Shown: positions 18,872 through 27,735, counted from the stretch's first letter. The stretch is 64,000 nucleotides of DNA from Microbacterium sp. Leaf151 (GCF_001424225.1 NZ_LMOR01000001.1:687427-751426); one strand, 5' to 3'. Translations and numbers: made by a program. Notes: generated from the sequence alone by a model not told the origin.

Positions 18872-19605
18872 GACTGGGGTCCCCGTTCCCGGACGTCGAA
18901 GATGCTCGTGGCGTCGGGCGCCTGCGGGCGCCGCGGCGGCTGCGCCTGCGCGACCACACGGAACACGATATTCGTGCGGCCGATCGAGATCGTCGAATCG
19001 GGCGGCAGGGCCGCCTCGGACACCTTGTGGCCGTTGAGGGTCGTGCCGTTGGTCGAACCGAGGTCTCGGACCATTGCGCGCTCGCCGTCCCAGAGGATCT
19101 CGACGTGTCTGCGGCTGGTGCCGGCGTCGGGGATGGTGATGTCGGCATCGCTGCCCCGGCCGATCACCGTGCGCGATCCCGTGAGCGGATGCCGCGTGCC
19201 GTCGATGTCGACGACCCCCCGCCAGGCGATGCGGCCCTCGGTGGTCTGCGAGTCGACGCGCAGCGTTCCGGTCGACAGGGAGGCGTCGCGCTCGATCGAT
19301 ATGGCGACGGGGCCGGCGAACGAGTAGCCCTGAGTGCGCGCGTGCTTCTTGACCAGGGTGTCGAGTTCGGAGACGAGGGTCGAGCCGAGTGCACTCATCT
19401 TCTCGTCGTCAGCGGTCGAGAGGCGCACCGCGAAGGTGTTGGGGGCCAGGATGCGATCACGCGTGACGACAACGGCCTTCTTGTCGAGCTCGCTGCGCAA
19501 CGCGGCGGCGATCTCCACCGGCTGGATGCCGCTGCGGAAGGTCTTCGCGAACGCACCATTGACGGCGCGTTCAAGACCTTTCTCGAAACTGTCGAGTAGT
19601 CCCAC
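18868..19605 (-). CDS. fhaA: FhaA: DUF3662 and FHA domain protein
   Basis: 245 aa. The N-terminal DUF3662 domain (about 1-125) starts LLDSFEKGLERAVNGAFAKTF; the C-terminal FHA domain has VIGRGSDADI, SRRHVEI and DLGSTNGT. In mycobacteria FhaA binds phosphorylated MviN/FhaA partners and regulates lipid II export. The GTG at 19605 with GGAG about 7 nt upstream is chosen; a longer reading would run into the tRNA-Leu gene. It is the first gene of the seven-gene growth cluster. Confidence 0.92.
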   Translation of the reverse strand: MGLLDSFEKGLERAVNGAFAKTFRSGIQPVEIAAALRSELDKKAVVVTRDRILAPNTFAVRLSTADDEKMSALGSTLVSELDTLVKKHARTQGYSFAGPVAISIERDASLSTGTLRVDSQTTEGRIAWRGVVDIDGTRHPLTGSRTVIGRGSDADITIPDAGTSRRHVEILWDGERAMVRDLGSTNGTTLNGHKVSEAALPPDSTISIGRTNIVFRVVAQAQPPRRPQAPDATSIFDVRERGPQS

Positions 19606-19759
19606 GAGACTCCTTCGGGCAGGCAGACCAGTAGGCACATCGTAGTCAGCGCGGCTGGGCAGGTCATGGACGTCGCGTGCGGGGCCCGCGTTTCGTGAGG
19701 CGGTCGCCGCCGTGATATTCTCGGGAAGTTGGTCGCGTGGCATCCTCGATGCCGCGTAT

Positions 19760-19843
19760 GCGCGAGTGGCGGAATAGGTAGACGCGCTGGCTTCAGGTGC
19801 CAGTGCCTTCACGGGCGTGGGGGTTCAAGTCCCCCCTCGCGCA
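19760..19843 (+). tRNA. tRNA-Leu (CAG)
   Basis: An 84-nt class II tRNA. The acceptor GCGCGAG pairs with CTCGCGC and the discriminator is A. The anticodon stem CTGGC/GCCAG encloses TTCAGGT, giving CAG. A variable arm (TGCCTTCACGGGCGT) and T arm GGTTCAAGTCC are present. CCA is not encoded. The location next to fhaA matches leuT in M. tuberculosis. Upstream, GATATTCT near 19713 could be its -10. Confidence 0.96.
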
Positions 19844-19850
19844 CACAACG

Positions 19851-19886
19851 AAGAAGGCCCCGGGTTCATCCCGGGGCCTTCTTCTT
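19851..19886 (+). terminator. terminator after tRNA-Leu
   Basis: A perfect 14-bp stem (19851-19864 with 19870-19883) closes a 5-nt loop and is followed by CTTCG. It closes the tRNA-Leu transcript and may also help end the LuxR-family transcript arriving from the other strand, whose stop is at 19938. Confidence 0.8.
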
Positions 19887-19937
19887 CGTCTGGGAGAGCG
19901 GGGGGTTCGCCACCCGTGCGGGTCGGGCCGCCGCCGG

Positions 19938-22520
19938 TCACTCGCCGGCGGGCTCGGTGTCTCTCGCAGACCAGAGATCGCGCCGCGACGCGTGACCGAG
20001 CTTGCGGAGAATACGCGCGACGTGGAACTCCACCGTCTTCACGGAGATGACGAGTTCGCTCGCGATGGTCTCGTTGGTGTGTCCGCGAGCGGCCAGTCGC
20101 GCAACGTGGCGTTCCCTGACCGACAGCAGGTGGAAGGACTTCTCCCTTTCCAATGCCTGTCTCGTGCGGACAGCGGCGGCGGACGCTTCCAACCCGTGGA
20201 AGATGCGCAGGGCCTCATCGAGATGCAGATTGGCTTCGTCGTCCCGTCCGGCTTCGCGCTCCAGCGACGCCGCGGAGAGGGCGACGAGAGCTGACGGATA
20301 GGGGGTTCCCAGGCTGAGCAGGCGTGCGGACGCGAACTGGGCCCGGGCTCGTCCGACATCGCCGCGAGCCGCCGAGATCCGCCCTGCCAGCCACTCGGGG
20401 TGGCCGTGCACCAGCGGCACAGCCGGTCGACGACTGACCAGCGTGGTGAGATGCCGGCACTCGTCGTCGGCCTCGTTGAGGCGTCCCACACCGATCAGTG
20501 CCCCGATATGCAGCGCCCGCCACGCGAAGAGTCCGATGCGCTCCGACCAGTCGGCGACGGAGCTCTCCCGTATCGGAGCGAGGGCTTCCAATACTGCCGC
20601 GGGATTCATCCGCTCTCGGGCGATCCAGGCATCCGCCGTGGCCACGTGAAGCGCGACGAACGGCGAGGGGCGGTGCGCGAACGCTTTCGCGGAGGCGAGT
20701 GTCGCGTCGGCACGCGCATCGTCACCTCGGGCGGCCGCGATCATCGCGATGACGGCTTCGGTCGCCGCAATACCCCGGAGGTCGCCGTTCCGACGGCCGG
20801 CCGCGATGGTACGCAGGCCGCGTTGTTGAGCTTGCGTCCAGTTGCCGAGGTGGAAGTCGATCACGGTGTGTTCCGACATGCGCCGACGCAGCACCGCCAT
20901 CGTGGCGTCGGCGAGGGCATCCCCCCGCTTCAGGTCATCGTGGGCAGCGAGAGTACGCCCGCCGTAGAAGTGGATCGCGCCGCGCAGCAGGAGCGTGTCG
21001 GTGTGTTCGAGTCGGCCGGAGTCGGCATCCAGGAGGCGGTCGGTGATGCTCAACGCATCGACGATGTGCCCGTTCGCCCACTCCGCGGACGCGATCTGCA
21101 TCCACATCACACGGCGGAGCAGTGGGCGAATGGGATCGCTGCGGGGCACGGGTGTGGCTGCTGCGGCGCGCCCCGCGTCGAGGGCCGCTGCCGTCTGCCC
21201 GATGATGGCGCGCGCGGAGGAGATGATCACGAGCGCCAGCGCACGCCCGCGTCCCCGGAGCTCGTCGTCACCGGTGGCGCGCAACAGGGCGCTGAGCGTG
21301 TCGATGGCCTGCTCGAACTGCCCGGCGAAGTACGTCAGTCCGGACAGGAGCACGTCTCGTAGCGGGCTCCTCGTGAGCGCGGCGACGTCGGCGCCGAATT
21401 GGCGCGCGAGGTCGAGGTCCTCGGCCAACCCGATGATGCAGCCTGCCTCGAGCAAGAGACGTTCGCGTTGGTCTGATTGCGGGTGCGCTCTGCTCGCGCG
21501 GGCGAGAGCGAGGGCGGCGGCATGCCAGTCCCCTGTCTTCAGAGCCGCGAGCCCGTCTTGTTCGAACTCGTCGGCGAGGGAAGCGTCGCCCTCTGGGCCG
21601 AGCGCTGCCAGGAGGTGGTGGGAGCGCTGCGGGCCTTCCGTGGCCGCCGCCAGCGTCCTGTGTATCTCTCGGCGATCCTCCGTACTGACCGCCTCCCGGG
21701 TGACGATCCGGAGGAGTTGCGAATCCAGACGCAGGCCGAGACCGCCGTCCTCGAGCAACGGACCGAGGCTGCGACGTATCGACCGAACGGAGAACCGTCC
21801 GCCGAGCGCCCTTCCCACAACGGCGGTGGGGAGCGCGCCGTCGGCGTGGGCGAGCAGATCCACGACCGCTCGCTCGCCGGCGTCCAGCGACGCCAGCAGC
21901 TCCGTCGCCGCGCGCGTGAGCGCCGGCCCCGGGTCGTCGCTGCTTGCCTCACCACGCTGAATCGCGCCCAGCCACGCGGGGTTGCCGGCTGTCGCTGCGA
22001 CACGCGCGTCGGATGAGGTTGCACTCGACGGAGCGGGCTGAGCACCGGACGCAGCATCGGCCGAGACGCCGCGCAGCCAGAGCCGGATGCCGGGCACCCC
22101 GCCGGCGAGGAGGTCCACAGCCGTGCGGGCGAAGTGCCGCCTCGGCGGACGGGCGCTGATCAAGACGAGGAGGGGCCGGGCGGATTCATCATCCAGGAGG
22201 CGGGTGAGAAGTGCTGCGCAGTCACCGCCGACCTCGTCGGCATCGTCGAGGAGCAGACAGACGAACTGCTCCGAGGGGAGAGCCCGAATGGCGTCGCGCG
22301 CCACCATGAAGGATGCGTAGTCGGGTCGCGCCCAGCGCACGACGCTCGCCACGCGGCGAACGGCGTCCCGCGCGATCTCCTCGAGCAACGCCGTCTTTCC
22401 CGCCCCGGGCTCACCCTCTACGAGCACCAGGACCGGCCGGCCCCTCGACGCCGCATAGGCGGCGCGCGCGCCAGCGGCGAGCTCTGCGTCCCGACTCCCC
22501 AAAGTCGTGCGGACTGACAT
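19938..22520 (-). CDS. large LuxR-family (LAL/MalT-like) transcriptional regulator
   Basis: 860 aa. An N-terminal AAA/NACHT-like ATPase has Walker A GEPGAGKT (about 36-43) and Walker B-like CLLLDDAD. A long Ala-rich alpha-helical/TPR-like middle region (about 200-790) follows, then a C-terminal LuxR HTH (SVRERHVARLAARGHTNETI, SVKTVEFHVARILRKLG). It is probably an ATP- and effector-responsive activator. The ATG at 22520 has AAGGA 7 nt upstream; a start nine codons earlier is possible but lacks a site. It is divergent from the DUF6790 genes, which are its likely target. Confidence 0.88.
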   Translation of the reverse strand: MSVRTTLGSRDAELAAGARAAYAASRGRPVLVLVEGEPGAGKTALLEEIARDAVRRVASVVRWARPDYASFMVARDAIRALPSEQFVCLLLDDADEVGGDCAALLTRLLDDESARPLLVLISARPPRRHFARTAVDLLAGGVPGIRLWLRGVSADAASGAQPAPSSATSSDARVAATAGNPAWLGAIQRGEASSDDPGPALTRAATELLASLDAGERAVVDLLAHADGALPTAVVGRALGGRFSVRSIRRSLGPLLEDGGLGLRLDSQLLRIVTREAVSTEDRREIHRTLAAATEGPQRSHHLLAALGPEGDASLADEFEQDGLAALKTGDWHAAALALARASRAHPQSDQRERLLLEAGCIIGLAEDLDLARQFGADVAALTRSPLRDVLLSGLTYFAGQFEQAIDTLSALLRATGDDELRGRGRALALVIISSARAIIGQTAAALDAGRAAAATPVPRSDPIRPLLRRVMWMQIASAEWANGHIVDALSITDRLLDADSGRLEHTDTLLLRGAIHFYGGRTLAAHDDLKRGDALADATMAVLRRRMSEHTVIDFHLGNWTQAQQRGLRTIAAGRRNGDLRGIAATEAVIAMIAAARGDDARADATLASAKAFAHRPSPFVALHVATADAWIARERMNPAAVLEALAPIRESSVADWSERIGLFAWRALHIGALIGVGRLNEADDECRHLTTLVSRRPAVPLVHGHPEWLAGRISAARGDVGRARAQFASARLLSLGTPYPSALVALSAASLEREAGRDDEANLHLDEALRIFHGLEASAAAVRTRQALEREKSFHLLSVRERHVARLAARGHTNETIASELVISVKTVEFHVARILRKLGHASRRDLWSARDTEPAGE

Positions 22521-22544
22521 CCATCGTCCTTCCTGCTGGGGTTT

Positions 22545-22561
22545 CACCCTAGTCCTGGGTG
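22545..22561. promoter_or_regulatory. imperfect palindrome in the LuxR/DUF6790 divergent promoter
   Basis: CACCCTAGTCCTGGGTG has six of eight half-site positions matching. It lies in the 130-bp gap between the two divergent start codons. It is a reasonable operator candidate for the LuxR-type regulator, but no binding consensus for that protein is known to me. Confidence 0.35.
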
Positions 22562-22650
22562 TTTCTCTGCGGCCCGGTGGATCAATCTCTCCGCCGCATG
22601 GTCGGATGCGATTGCGGGCCGATCCCGCTCACATCGTCCAAGGAGTCCCC

Positions 22651-23226
22651 GTGTCCGACATCATCTCCGCCGTCCTCACCACGGTCATCGGAAATTACAT
22701 GATCAGCTGCTTCGTTCTGGGGCTCATTGTGGCGTCGGTCCAGACGGCGCGATGGAAGGGCCAGCGCACCGCCGCGGTCATCAGCGGGCTGTTCTTGAAC
22801 GCCTATCTCCTTTATGGCATCGGCGTGGGTCTGGCCATCAACGCCGTGATGCATTCCGTCTTCGGCGACTTCGCCGCCGAACAGATCGGATGGGCTCAGT
22901 CCCCCTTCCAACTCGAACTGGCGCTCGCCAGTGCGGGGATCGCGGTGATCGCGATCATGGTTCACGGCAGACGCAGCCCGGTGCTGTCCAAGGCTGCCGT
23001 CACCATAGGCGTCGCCATCTTCGGTTTCGGAGCCGCCGCCGGGCATGTCTTCCAGGCCGCGGTCAATGGCGATACCGCGGTCGACAACGGCGGTCTGCTT
23101 CTCGCGGGGGACGTCGTGCTCAACCTGATCGGAATCGCCTTCGTCGTCTGGCACGCAGTGGCCATCGGTCGCGAGGGCGTCGTTCCCACCGACGCAACCG
23201 TCGACCACGCCGTGCCCGTGCGCTGA
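22651..23226 (+). CDS. DUF6790-like membrane protein (first paralogue)
   Basis: 191 aa with a GTG start and the strong site AAGGAG 5 nt before it. There are about five membrane helices (e.g. NYMISCFVLGLIVASVQTA, LFLNAYLLYGIGVGLAINAV, TIGVAIFGFGAAAGHVF). The segment QIGWAQSPFQLELALASAG aligns with the same region of the next gene (TIGFEKSPYELEVGFADLA), so the two are paralogues. Assignment to DUF6790 is by memory of the family pattern. Function is unknown. It is first of three co-directional genes divergent from the LuxR-family regulator. Confidence 0.75.
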   Translation: MSDIISAVLTTVIGNYMISCFVLGLIVASVQTARWKGQRTAAVISGLFLNAYLLYGIGVGLAINAVMHSVFGDFAAEQIGWAQSPFQLELALASAGIAVIAIMVHGRRSPVLSKAAVTIGVAIFGFGAAAGHVFQAAVNGDTAVDNGGLLLAGDVVLNLIGIAFVVWHAVAIGREGVVPTDATVDHAVPVR

Positions 23227-23370
23227 TCTCGTCCCGCAGACGGGGAGCGCTGGAGTGCACCCCGCGCAGTCGCCCCCCGAATTCGCCGGCAGTCGACTCG
23301 GCACGGTCGGAAACGGGTGCGCCGACGTAGAAGTCCCGGAGGGGTGACCCTCCCCGTTCAAGGAAAGCCG

Positions 23371-23883
23371 ATGAGTACACCCACACCGACCCGAACCACT
23401 CCGCACCGTCGACGCATCCTGGGTGGTCTCCTGCCCTTCATCGGCGTCATCCTGTTCGTCATCGCCACCGTCGCTCAGTTCGCCGGTGGGGCCGGCGAGA
23501 ACTGGGGACCCACCCTGGTGACGAATGCCGTCGTCTACATGATCGGATGGGCCGGCATCGGCGCCGGGATCTCGCACATCTTCTTCGGCAACCGCATCTC
23601 GAAGACGATCGGCTTCGAGAAGAGCCCTTACGAACTCGAGGTGGGATTCGCCGACCTCGCCTTCGGTATCGCCGGGCTCATCGCAGCCAACTTCTCCCCG
23701 GATTACTGGCTCGCTGTCATCCTCTCGAGCTCGATCTTCCGTGTGGGTTGCGGTATCGGCCACATCCGCTCGATGATCCGCGACAAGAACTTCGCCATCA
23801 ACAACACGGCCATCCTGTTCGTCAACTTCGTCGTACCGGCATTCCTGCTCTTCGCTTTCTTCACCTGGGCGCAGTACCGATGA
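23371..23883 (+). CDS. DUF6790-like membrane protein (second paralogue)
   Basis: 170 aa with about five membrane helices. The core (IGFEKSPYELEVGFADLAFG, then a GCGIGHI segment) matches the preceding gene; the N-terminus is basic (TRTTPHRRR). The ATG at 23371 follows AAGGAAAG; a longer reading without a site is less likely. The stop overlaps the next ATG (ATGA), so it is translationally coupled to the secreted-domain gene. Confidence 0.78.
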   Translation: MSTPTPTRTTPHRRRILGGLLPFIGVILFVIATVAQFAGGAGENWGPTLVTNAVVYMIGWAGIGAGISHIFFGNRISKTIGFEKSPYELEVGFADLAFGIAGLIAANFSPDYWLAVILSSSIFRVGCGIGHIRSMIRDKNFAINNTAILFVNFVVPAFLLFAFFTWAQYR

Positions 23884-24461
23884 CCACCACGCCTGCGGAC
23901 TCGCATTCGCCCGTCAGGAAGGCACTCGTCGTCGGCGTGGTCGGCCTTGCCCTCGTCCTGCTGGGGGGCGCGTCCGGCTGGGCACTCGCCCGAGCAGCTG
24001 CCCCCGAGATGACGCCGGCGGGGGCATCGCCGTCGGCGGTTCCGGAACAGGATTTCTTCTTCCAAGTCGTGGGCTACCAGACGGCCAATCAAGGCGGTCA
24101 GCGCCTCAACATGTTCTTCCACTATCGATACGACGCCGGCATCGCCGTCAGCGCCATCCCCAACTACGTCGACATCCGAACCGACGCACTGGAATTCATG
24201 GACGCGGTCGACGCCGCCGAGAACCCGTACTGGGAAGTCCTGGCCGAGCGACTGTGCTCTCAGTTGTCGGATGCGTATCCCGTCGAGTCCATCTCCTGCC
24301 AGCTGCAGGTCTACCCCGACGATCGGCCCGATCTCCCGTACGAGCCCGGGTACCACGGCACCACCTACACGATCGGCGATATCGAGCCGCTCGCCATTCC
24401 GGGACCGACATCGTCTGTCGAGCAATGCGCCCTGGGCGACGTGGAATGCGCGTCGAGATGA
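23880..24461 (+). CDS. membrane-anchored extracytoplasmic protein
   Basis: 193 aa. A signal-anchor (ALVVGVVGLALVLLGGASGW, about 14-35) is followed by a roughly 140-residue extracytoplasmic domain with four cysteines (one each in LCSQL and ISCQL, two near the C-terminus). No known domain is recognised. The 4-bp overlap with the second DUF6790 paralogue suggests it is a partner subunit of that membrane protein. Confidence 0.75.
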   Translation: MTTTPADSHSPVRKALVVGVVGLALVLLGGASGWALARAAAPEMTPAGASPSAVPEQDFFFQVVGYQTANQGGQRLNMFFHYRYDAGIAVSAIPNYVDIRTDALEFMDAVDAAENPYWEVLAERLCSQLSDAYPVESISCQLQVYPDDRPDLPYEPGYHGTTYTIGDIEPLAIPGPTSSVEQCALGDVECASR

Positions 24462-24488
24462 CCTGCGAGGTGTCGTAGCCGCAGGGAG

Positions 24489-24716
24489 TCATTCCCGTCT
24501 CGGCTCGGAACCGACGGGTGAAGTCGCGAGGTTCTGCACCACCTGGGCAAGGCCGATGTCCACCGCGGTCCGCCCGTTGGCGTCGGCGTCGGTGCGCGAA
24601 AGATGGCGCGCGACGAAGTGACGATCGTAGGTCGCGATCCCGTCGTGCGGGACATCCGCCCCCACCACGGCGACCTGCCCTGGGCGCGGGAGGTCTTCAC
24701 CGGACCGTGAGTACAC
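24489..24716 (-). CDS. unrecognised short coding-like ORF, possibly a gene remnant
   Basis: 75 codons if started at the GTG at 24716. Third positions are overwhelmingly G/C, as in real genes of this genome, although no RBS is evident and I recognise no family. The central part reads QVAVVGADVPHDGIATYDRH. It may be the 3' piece of a decayed gene. It sits just beyond the lsr2-like gene and its hairpin. Confidence 0.4.
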   Translation of the reverse strand: MYSRSGEDLPRPGQVAVVGADVPHDGIATYDRHFVARHLSRTDADANGRTAVDIGLAQVVQNLATSPVGSEPRRE

Positions 24717-24764
24717 CGCTGTCCTCGTGCCTCTCCGCGGTGGGAGGACACAAGGACAGCGGTG
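24714..24764 (-). terminator. long inverted repeat after the Lsr2-like gene
   Basis: A perfect 12-bp inverted repeat (CACCGCTGTCCT at 24714-24725 with its complement at 24753-24764) encloses 27 nt that themselves can pair (CTC...GAG). It starts 18 bp beyond the Lsr2-like stop. No T-run follows, so it is a weak or alternative-type terminator. Confidence 0.5.
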
Positions 24765-24781
24765 CACCGCGCACGGAGCGG

Positions 24782-25144
24782 TCAGGCGGCGCCGTAGTGC
24801 TGCTGCCGCGAGCTCGTTCCCTGCGATGCGTACGCATCGAGCACGGCGTCACTGATGCGACCGCGATCGGACACCTCGAGGTTGTTGGCCCGTGCCCATT
24901 CCCTGATCGCACGTCGCTTCATCGTGCGCTGCGACCTCGTCAGATGACGGGCGTTCTCGAAGCCCTCGGTCCTGGCGGCAGCGATGAACGGTGCCAGAGC
25001 CTCACGGAGCTTCTCGGTGTTGCCTCGCGTCAAATCGATGGAGTATTGAACTCCCTCGAGAGCAAATGACACCGGGGTGGAATCCAAGTCCAACTCGGAT
25101 CCGTCCAAGTCGTCGAGTCGACGAAAAATCTGCTCGAGTGCCAC
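24782..25144 (-). CDS. Lsr2-like nucleoid-associated protein
   Basis: 120 aa. The N-terminal dimerisation region resembles Lsr2 (VQYSIDLTRGNTEKLREALAPFI), as does the C-terminal DNA-binding part (IREWARANNLEVSDRGRISDAVLDAY), where the usual RGR of the minor-groove AT-hook-like loop is present. Lsr2 proteins silence AT-rich, often acquired, genes. The GTG at 25144 with GGGAGGGG upstream fixes the start. Length and domain order are normal; it could be a second Lsr2 copy of the genome. Confidence 0.88.
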   Translation of the reverse strand: MALEQIFRRLDDLDGSELDLDSTPVSFALEGVQYSIDLTRGNTEKLREALAPFIAAARTEGFENARHLTRSQRTMKRRAIREWARANNLEVSDRGRISDAVLDAYASQGTSSRQQHYGAA

Positions 25145-25467
25145 AGCACTCCCCTCCCATTGTGCCCCCACACATAACCAATCATAGCGGCCGATCTCTC
25201 GATTTCCAGGGGTCGTTGATCGAGTCGAGATCATGTATGTGAATCGACCTCGGGCGCGCCGCCGAGCCGGAGGGGGAACGGCGACGAGCCCGGGATGCGG
25301 GAAAACTAGCGACTTTCTGCGCCTGCACCCCCGCGTGCACGCGCGCCACACAGAATTCGCGGCGCCGCGCAACCCACCCCCGAAAGTTGCTTCCTGGGAG
25401 GAACCTGGACATAACGAGAACCCCGCCCTCGAGCGGGCATCGGTTCACACTCGCGAAAGGAACAACA
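25145..25467. other. 323-bp intergenic region, no gene seen
   Basis: This gap lies between the divergent Lsr2-like and GlsB/YeaQ genes. The part next to the Lsr2-like gene is less GC-rich (CACACATAACCAATCATAG), as expected for promoters. A short inverted repeat TTCCT-GGG-AGGAA lies near 25390. No clear -35/-10 pair or RNA gene could be assigned. Confidence 0.5.
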
Positions 25468-25734
25468 ATGGGATTCTTCGGATTTCTCCTCCTCGGACTC
25501 ATCGCCGGCGCCATCGCCAAGCTGATCCTCCCCGGCAAGCAGGGAGGCGGCTGGATCATCACGCTCGTGCTCGGCGTCGTCGGCGCGCTGCTCGGCGGCT
25601 TCCTGGGCAGCCTGCTCTTCAACGCCCCCCTGCAGGACTTCTTCTCGATCCAGACGTGGCTTCTCGCCATCGGCGGTTCGATCGTCGTTCTGCTCATCTA
25701 CGGCCTCATCGTCGGACGTCGCGCCGCGCGCTGA
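25468..25734 (+). CDS. GlsB/YeaQ/YmgE family stress-response membrane protein
   Basis: 88 aa. This is the classic family pattern: GFFGFLLLGLIAGAIAKLILPGKQGGGWIITLVLGVVGALLGG, with three small glycine-rich membrane helices. Family members are small inner-membrane proteins often induced by general stress. AAAGGA before the ATG fixes the start. A strong hairpin terminator follows at once. Confidence 0.92.
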   Translation: MGFFGFLLLGLIAGAIAKLILPGKQGGGWIITLVLGVVGALLGGFLGSLLFNAPLQDFFSIQTWLLAIGGSIVVLLIYGLIVGRRAAR

Positions 25735-25742
25735 CGACCTGA

Positions 25743-25781
25743 GAAAGGCCCGGGGCGGTGGGACCGCGCCCCGGGCCTTTC
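25743..25781 (+). terminator. terminator after the GlsB/YeaQ gene
   Basis: A 15-bp perfect stem (25743-25757 with 25767-25781) rich in GC, ending in CCTTTCGTCGTT. It separates the GlsB gene from the CHAD gene downstream. Confidence 0.85.
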
Positions 25782-25844
25782 GTCGTTCCAGACTGCTCGT
25801 CAACCCGGCCCCGTCTCGGCATCCCCCCGGAATACCGTGGGCTC

Positions 25845-26720
25845 ATGCCCCGTGACACCCCCTCTGCGCAGACGATCGTCCGCCGCATCGTTCAGACGGC
25901 GTCGGCCGATGTCGAATCCACCGAAGCCGCAGCCCTCGCCGACGTGCCCGATGGATTGCACCAGCACCGCACCGTCGTACGGAGGCTGCGAAGCGTCGTC
26001 ACGGCGTTTCGACGGATCTTGCCGGCAGGGGAGACCCGTGAGTTGAACGAGGCCCTGAAGACGTGGGGTCAGTTGCTCGGCCACGCGCGCGACGCCGAGG
26101 TGCGCGCGGAACGCGCCGAAGACGCCCTGATGGAAACCGGAGTGGACGATGCCGACGCGCGTCGCCGGCTCGTGGGCGACGAACGTGCGGCATACTGCCA
26201 CCTCCATGCGCGAGTCGTCGCGGCGCACGAGACAGAGGAGTCCCGCGCCCGCACCCAGCTCGTTCGCGAAGCAGGACTGCGCCTCGAACTCGACGACGCC
26301 GACGCCAAGTCGAAGAAGGTCTTCCGTCGTCTCCTTCACGGGGAGGCCGACCGTGTCGCACGAGCGGCGCGACGCAGCGACGGCTCGATCGAGCGCCTTC
26401 ACGACGTGCGCAAGGCCGCGCGTCGGCTGCGCTACCTCGCTGAAGCCGTCGACCGCGCTGATCCTGAGCTGCTCGGCGGCGACGCTCGACGCGTGGGACG
26501 CTCCGCGAAGCGCGTGCACAAACTGTTGGGGCATCACCGCGACGACCTGCTGCTGGCCGAACGTGCGAACGACCTCCACCGCCGTGCCTTCACCGCGCAG
26601 GAGGACACTCGTCCCTATGACGCGGTCGCCGCGCTCGCGGCCGAGCGGGCCGAGGCCCACCTGAAGGATGTGCCGAAAGCCCTCAAGACGGTGAAGAAGG
26701 CGGCCAGGCGCCTGGGCTGA
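25845..26720 (+). CDS. CHAD domain protein
   Basis: 291 aa. The CHAD alpha-helical domain shows its conserved His/Arg/Lys surface: HQHRTVVRRLRSVVTAFRRIL near the N-terminus, and LHDVRKAARRLRYLAEAVD in the second half. CHAD domains bind polyphosphate. No CYTH (triphosphatase) domain is fused or adjacent. It is followed at 16 bp by the EEP-family gene. Confidence 0.9.
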   Translation: MPRDTPSAQTIVRRIVQTASADVESTEAAALADVPDGLHQHRTVVRRLRSVVTAFRRILPAGETRELNEALKTWGQLLGHARDAEVRAERAEDALMETGVDDADARRRLVGDERAAYCHLHARVVAAHETEESRARTQLVREAGLRLELDDADAKSKKVFRRLLHGEADRVARAARRSDGSIERLHDVRKAARRLRYLAEAVDRADPELLGGDARRVGRSAKRVHKLLGHHRDDLLLAERANDLHRRAFTAQEDTRPYDAVAALAAERAEAHLKDVPKALKTVKKAARRLG

Positions 26721-26736
26721 CCCACCGCGGACGCCG

Positions 26737-27735
26737 ATGCTCCGTCGCCCCCGTCTCTCGTTCCTCGTCGTCCTGATCGTCGGCGGGGCGGTCGCGTCGA
26801 TCGTGGTGTGGCCCCAGGTCATCGGCATCCACCGGCTGCCGTTCGTCGCAAACGTCCTCTCGCTACGCGGGGTACTCGCGAGTGCTCTCGGTGTGCTGGC
26901 ACTGCTCGTCGGCGGGGTGGCCGTGCGGCGGAAGACGTGGGGTGTCAGCGCCGCCCTCGCGCTTGCGCTCGCCATCGCCTCCGTGGGGAATGCCGGCGTA
27001 CTGATGGTCCGCGGGTGGGGCGCGCCTGCGGTCGAGGGTGACCTCACCGTCGTGGCGTGGAACGCGTACGGGGGCGGGGCCTCACCCGAGAGCGTTGCGC
27101 GTCTCGTGCGCGACACCGGCGCCGACGTCGTCAGTCTGCCCGAGACCGATGCTTTCGACGCGGCCGAGATCGTCGGCATCCTGGCCCGAGACGGAGTGTC
27201 CATGCGACACCACACCGTCGCCGCGGCCCCGGGCGGAGAGACGATCCCGACGTCGATCCTCATCTCGACCGCGCTGGGGGCCTATACGCGAGATGCGTCG
27301 ATCGCGTCGACACCCGGCCTGCCCAGCGGCGTCTGGCGGCCCGTCGACGGCCGCGGGCCCACACTCGTGGCCGCTCACCCCATGCCGCCCCTGCCCCGGG
27401 TGATGGACGAATGGGACGCGGGCCTGCGGTGGATCGCCGAGCAGTGCCTGGATGCCGACGTGATCGTCGCGGGCGATCTCAATGCCACCGTCGACCACTT
27501 CGCCGGCCTCGGAACCCGAGGCGGGATGATCGGTGGATGCCGCGACGCCGCGGCCGAGGCCGGCGCGGGCGCCCAGGGAACGTGGCCCGTGCGGCTCCCC
27601 GTCGCCTTCGCGGCCCCCATCGACCACGTGCTGGTCGGCGCGGGCTGGCGCGCGGAGTCGTTCTCCGTGCGCACCGACTTCGACGGGGCCGGCAGCGATC
27701 ACCGGCCGATCGTCGCGACGCTCACGCGCCGGTGA
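26737..27735 (+). CDS. membrane-anchored endonuclease/exonuclease/phosphatase (EEP) family protein
   Basis: 332 aa. Three N-terminal helices (about 5-95) are followed by an EEP domain. The motifs are VVAWNAYGG (metal-binding Asn), SLPETD (Glu), VIVAGDLNA (Asp/Asn), and the C-terminal GSDHRPIVA with the catalytic Asp-His. This class includes DNases, sphingomyelinase-like and inositol-phosphate phosphatases; membrane-anchored actinobacterial forms act outside the cell on unknown phosphoesters. It ends 9 bp from the convergent GNAT gene. Confidence 0.88.
   Translation: MLRRPRLSFLVVLIVGGAVASIVVWPQVIGIHRLPFVANVLSLRGVLASALGVLALLVGGVAVRRKTWGVSAALALALAIASVGNAGVLMVRGWGAPAVEGDLTVVAWNAYGGGASPESVARLVRDTGADVVSLPETDAFDAAEIVGILARDGVSMRHHTVAAAPGGETIPTSILISTALGAYTRDASIASTPGLPSGVWRPVDGRGPTLVAAHPMPPLPRVMDEWDAGLRWIAEQCLDADVIVAGDLNATVDHFAGLGTRGGMIGGCRDAAAEAGAGAQGTWPVRLPVAFAAPIDHVLVGAGWRAESFSVRTDFDGAGSDHRPIVATLTRR

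Noticed and set aside
17462-19327. 621-codon open frame on the + strand opposite pstP/fhaB/fhaA
   Set aside because: Spans three well-recognised minus-strand genes and has no family features; antisense shadow.
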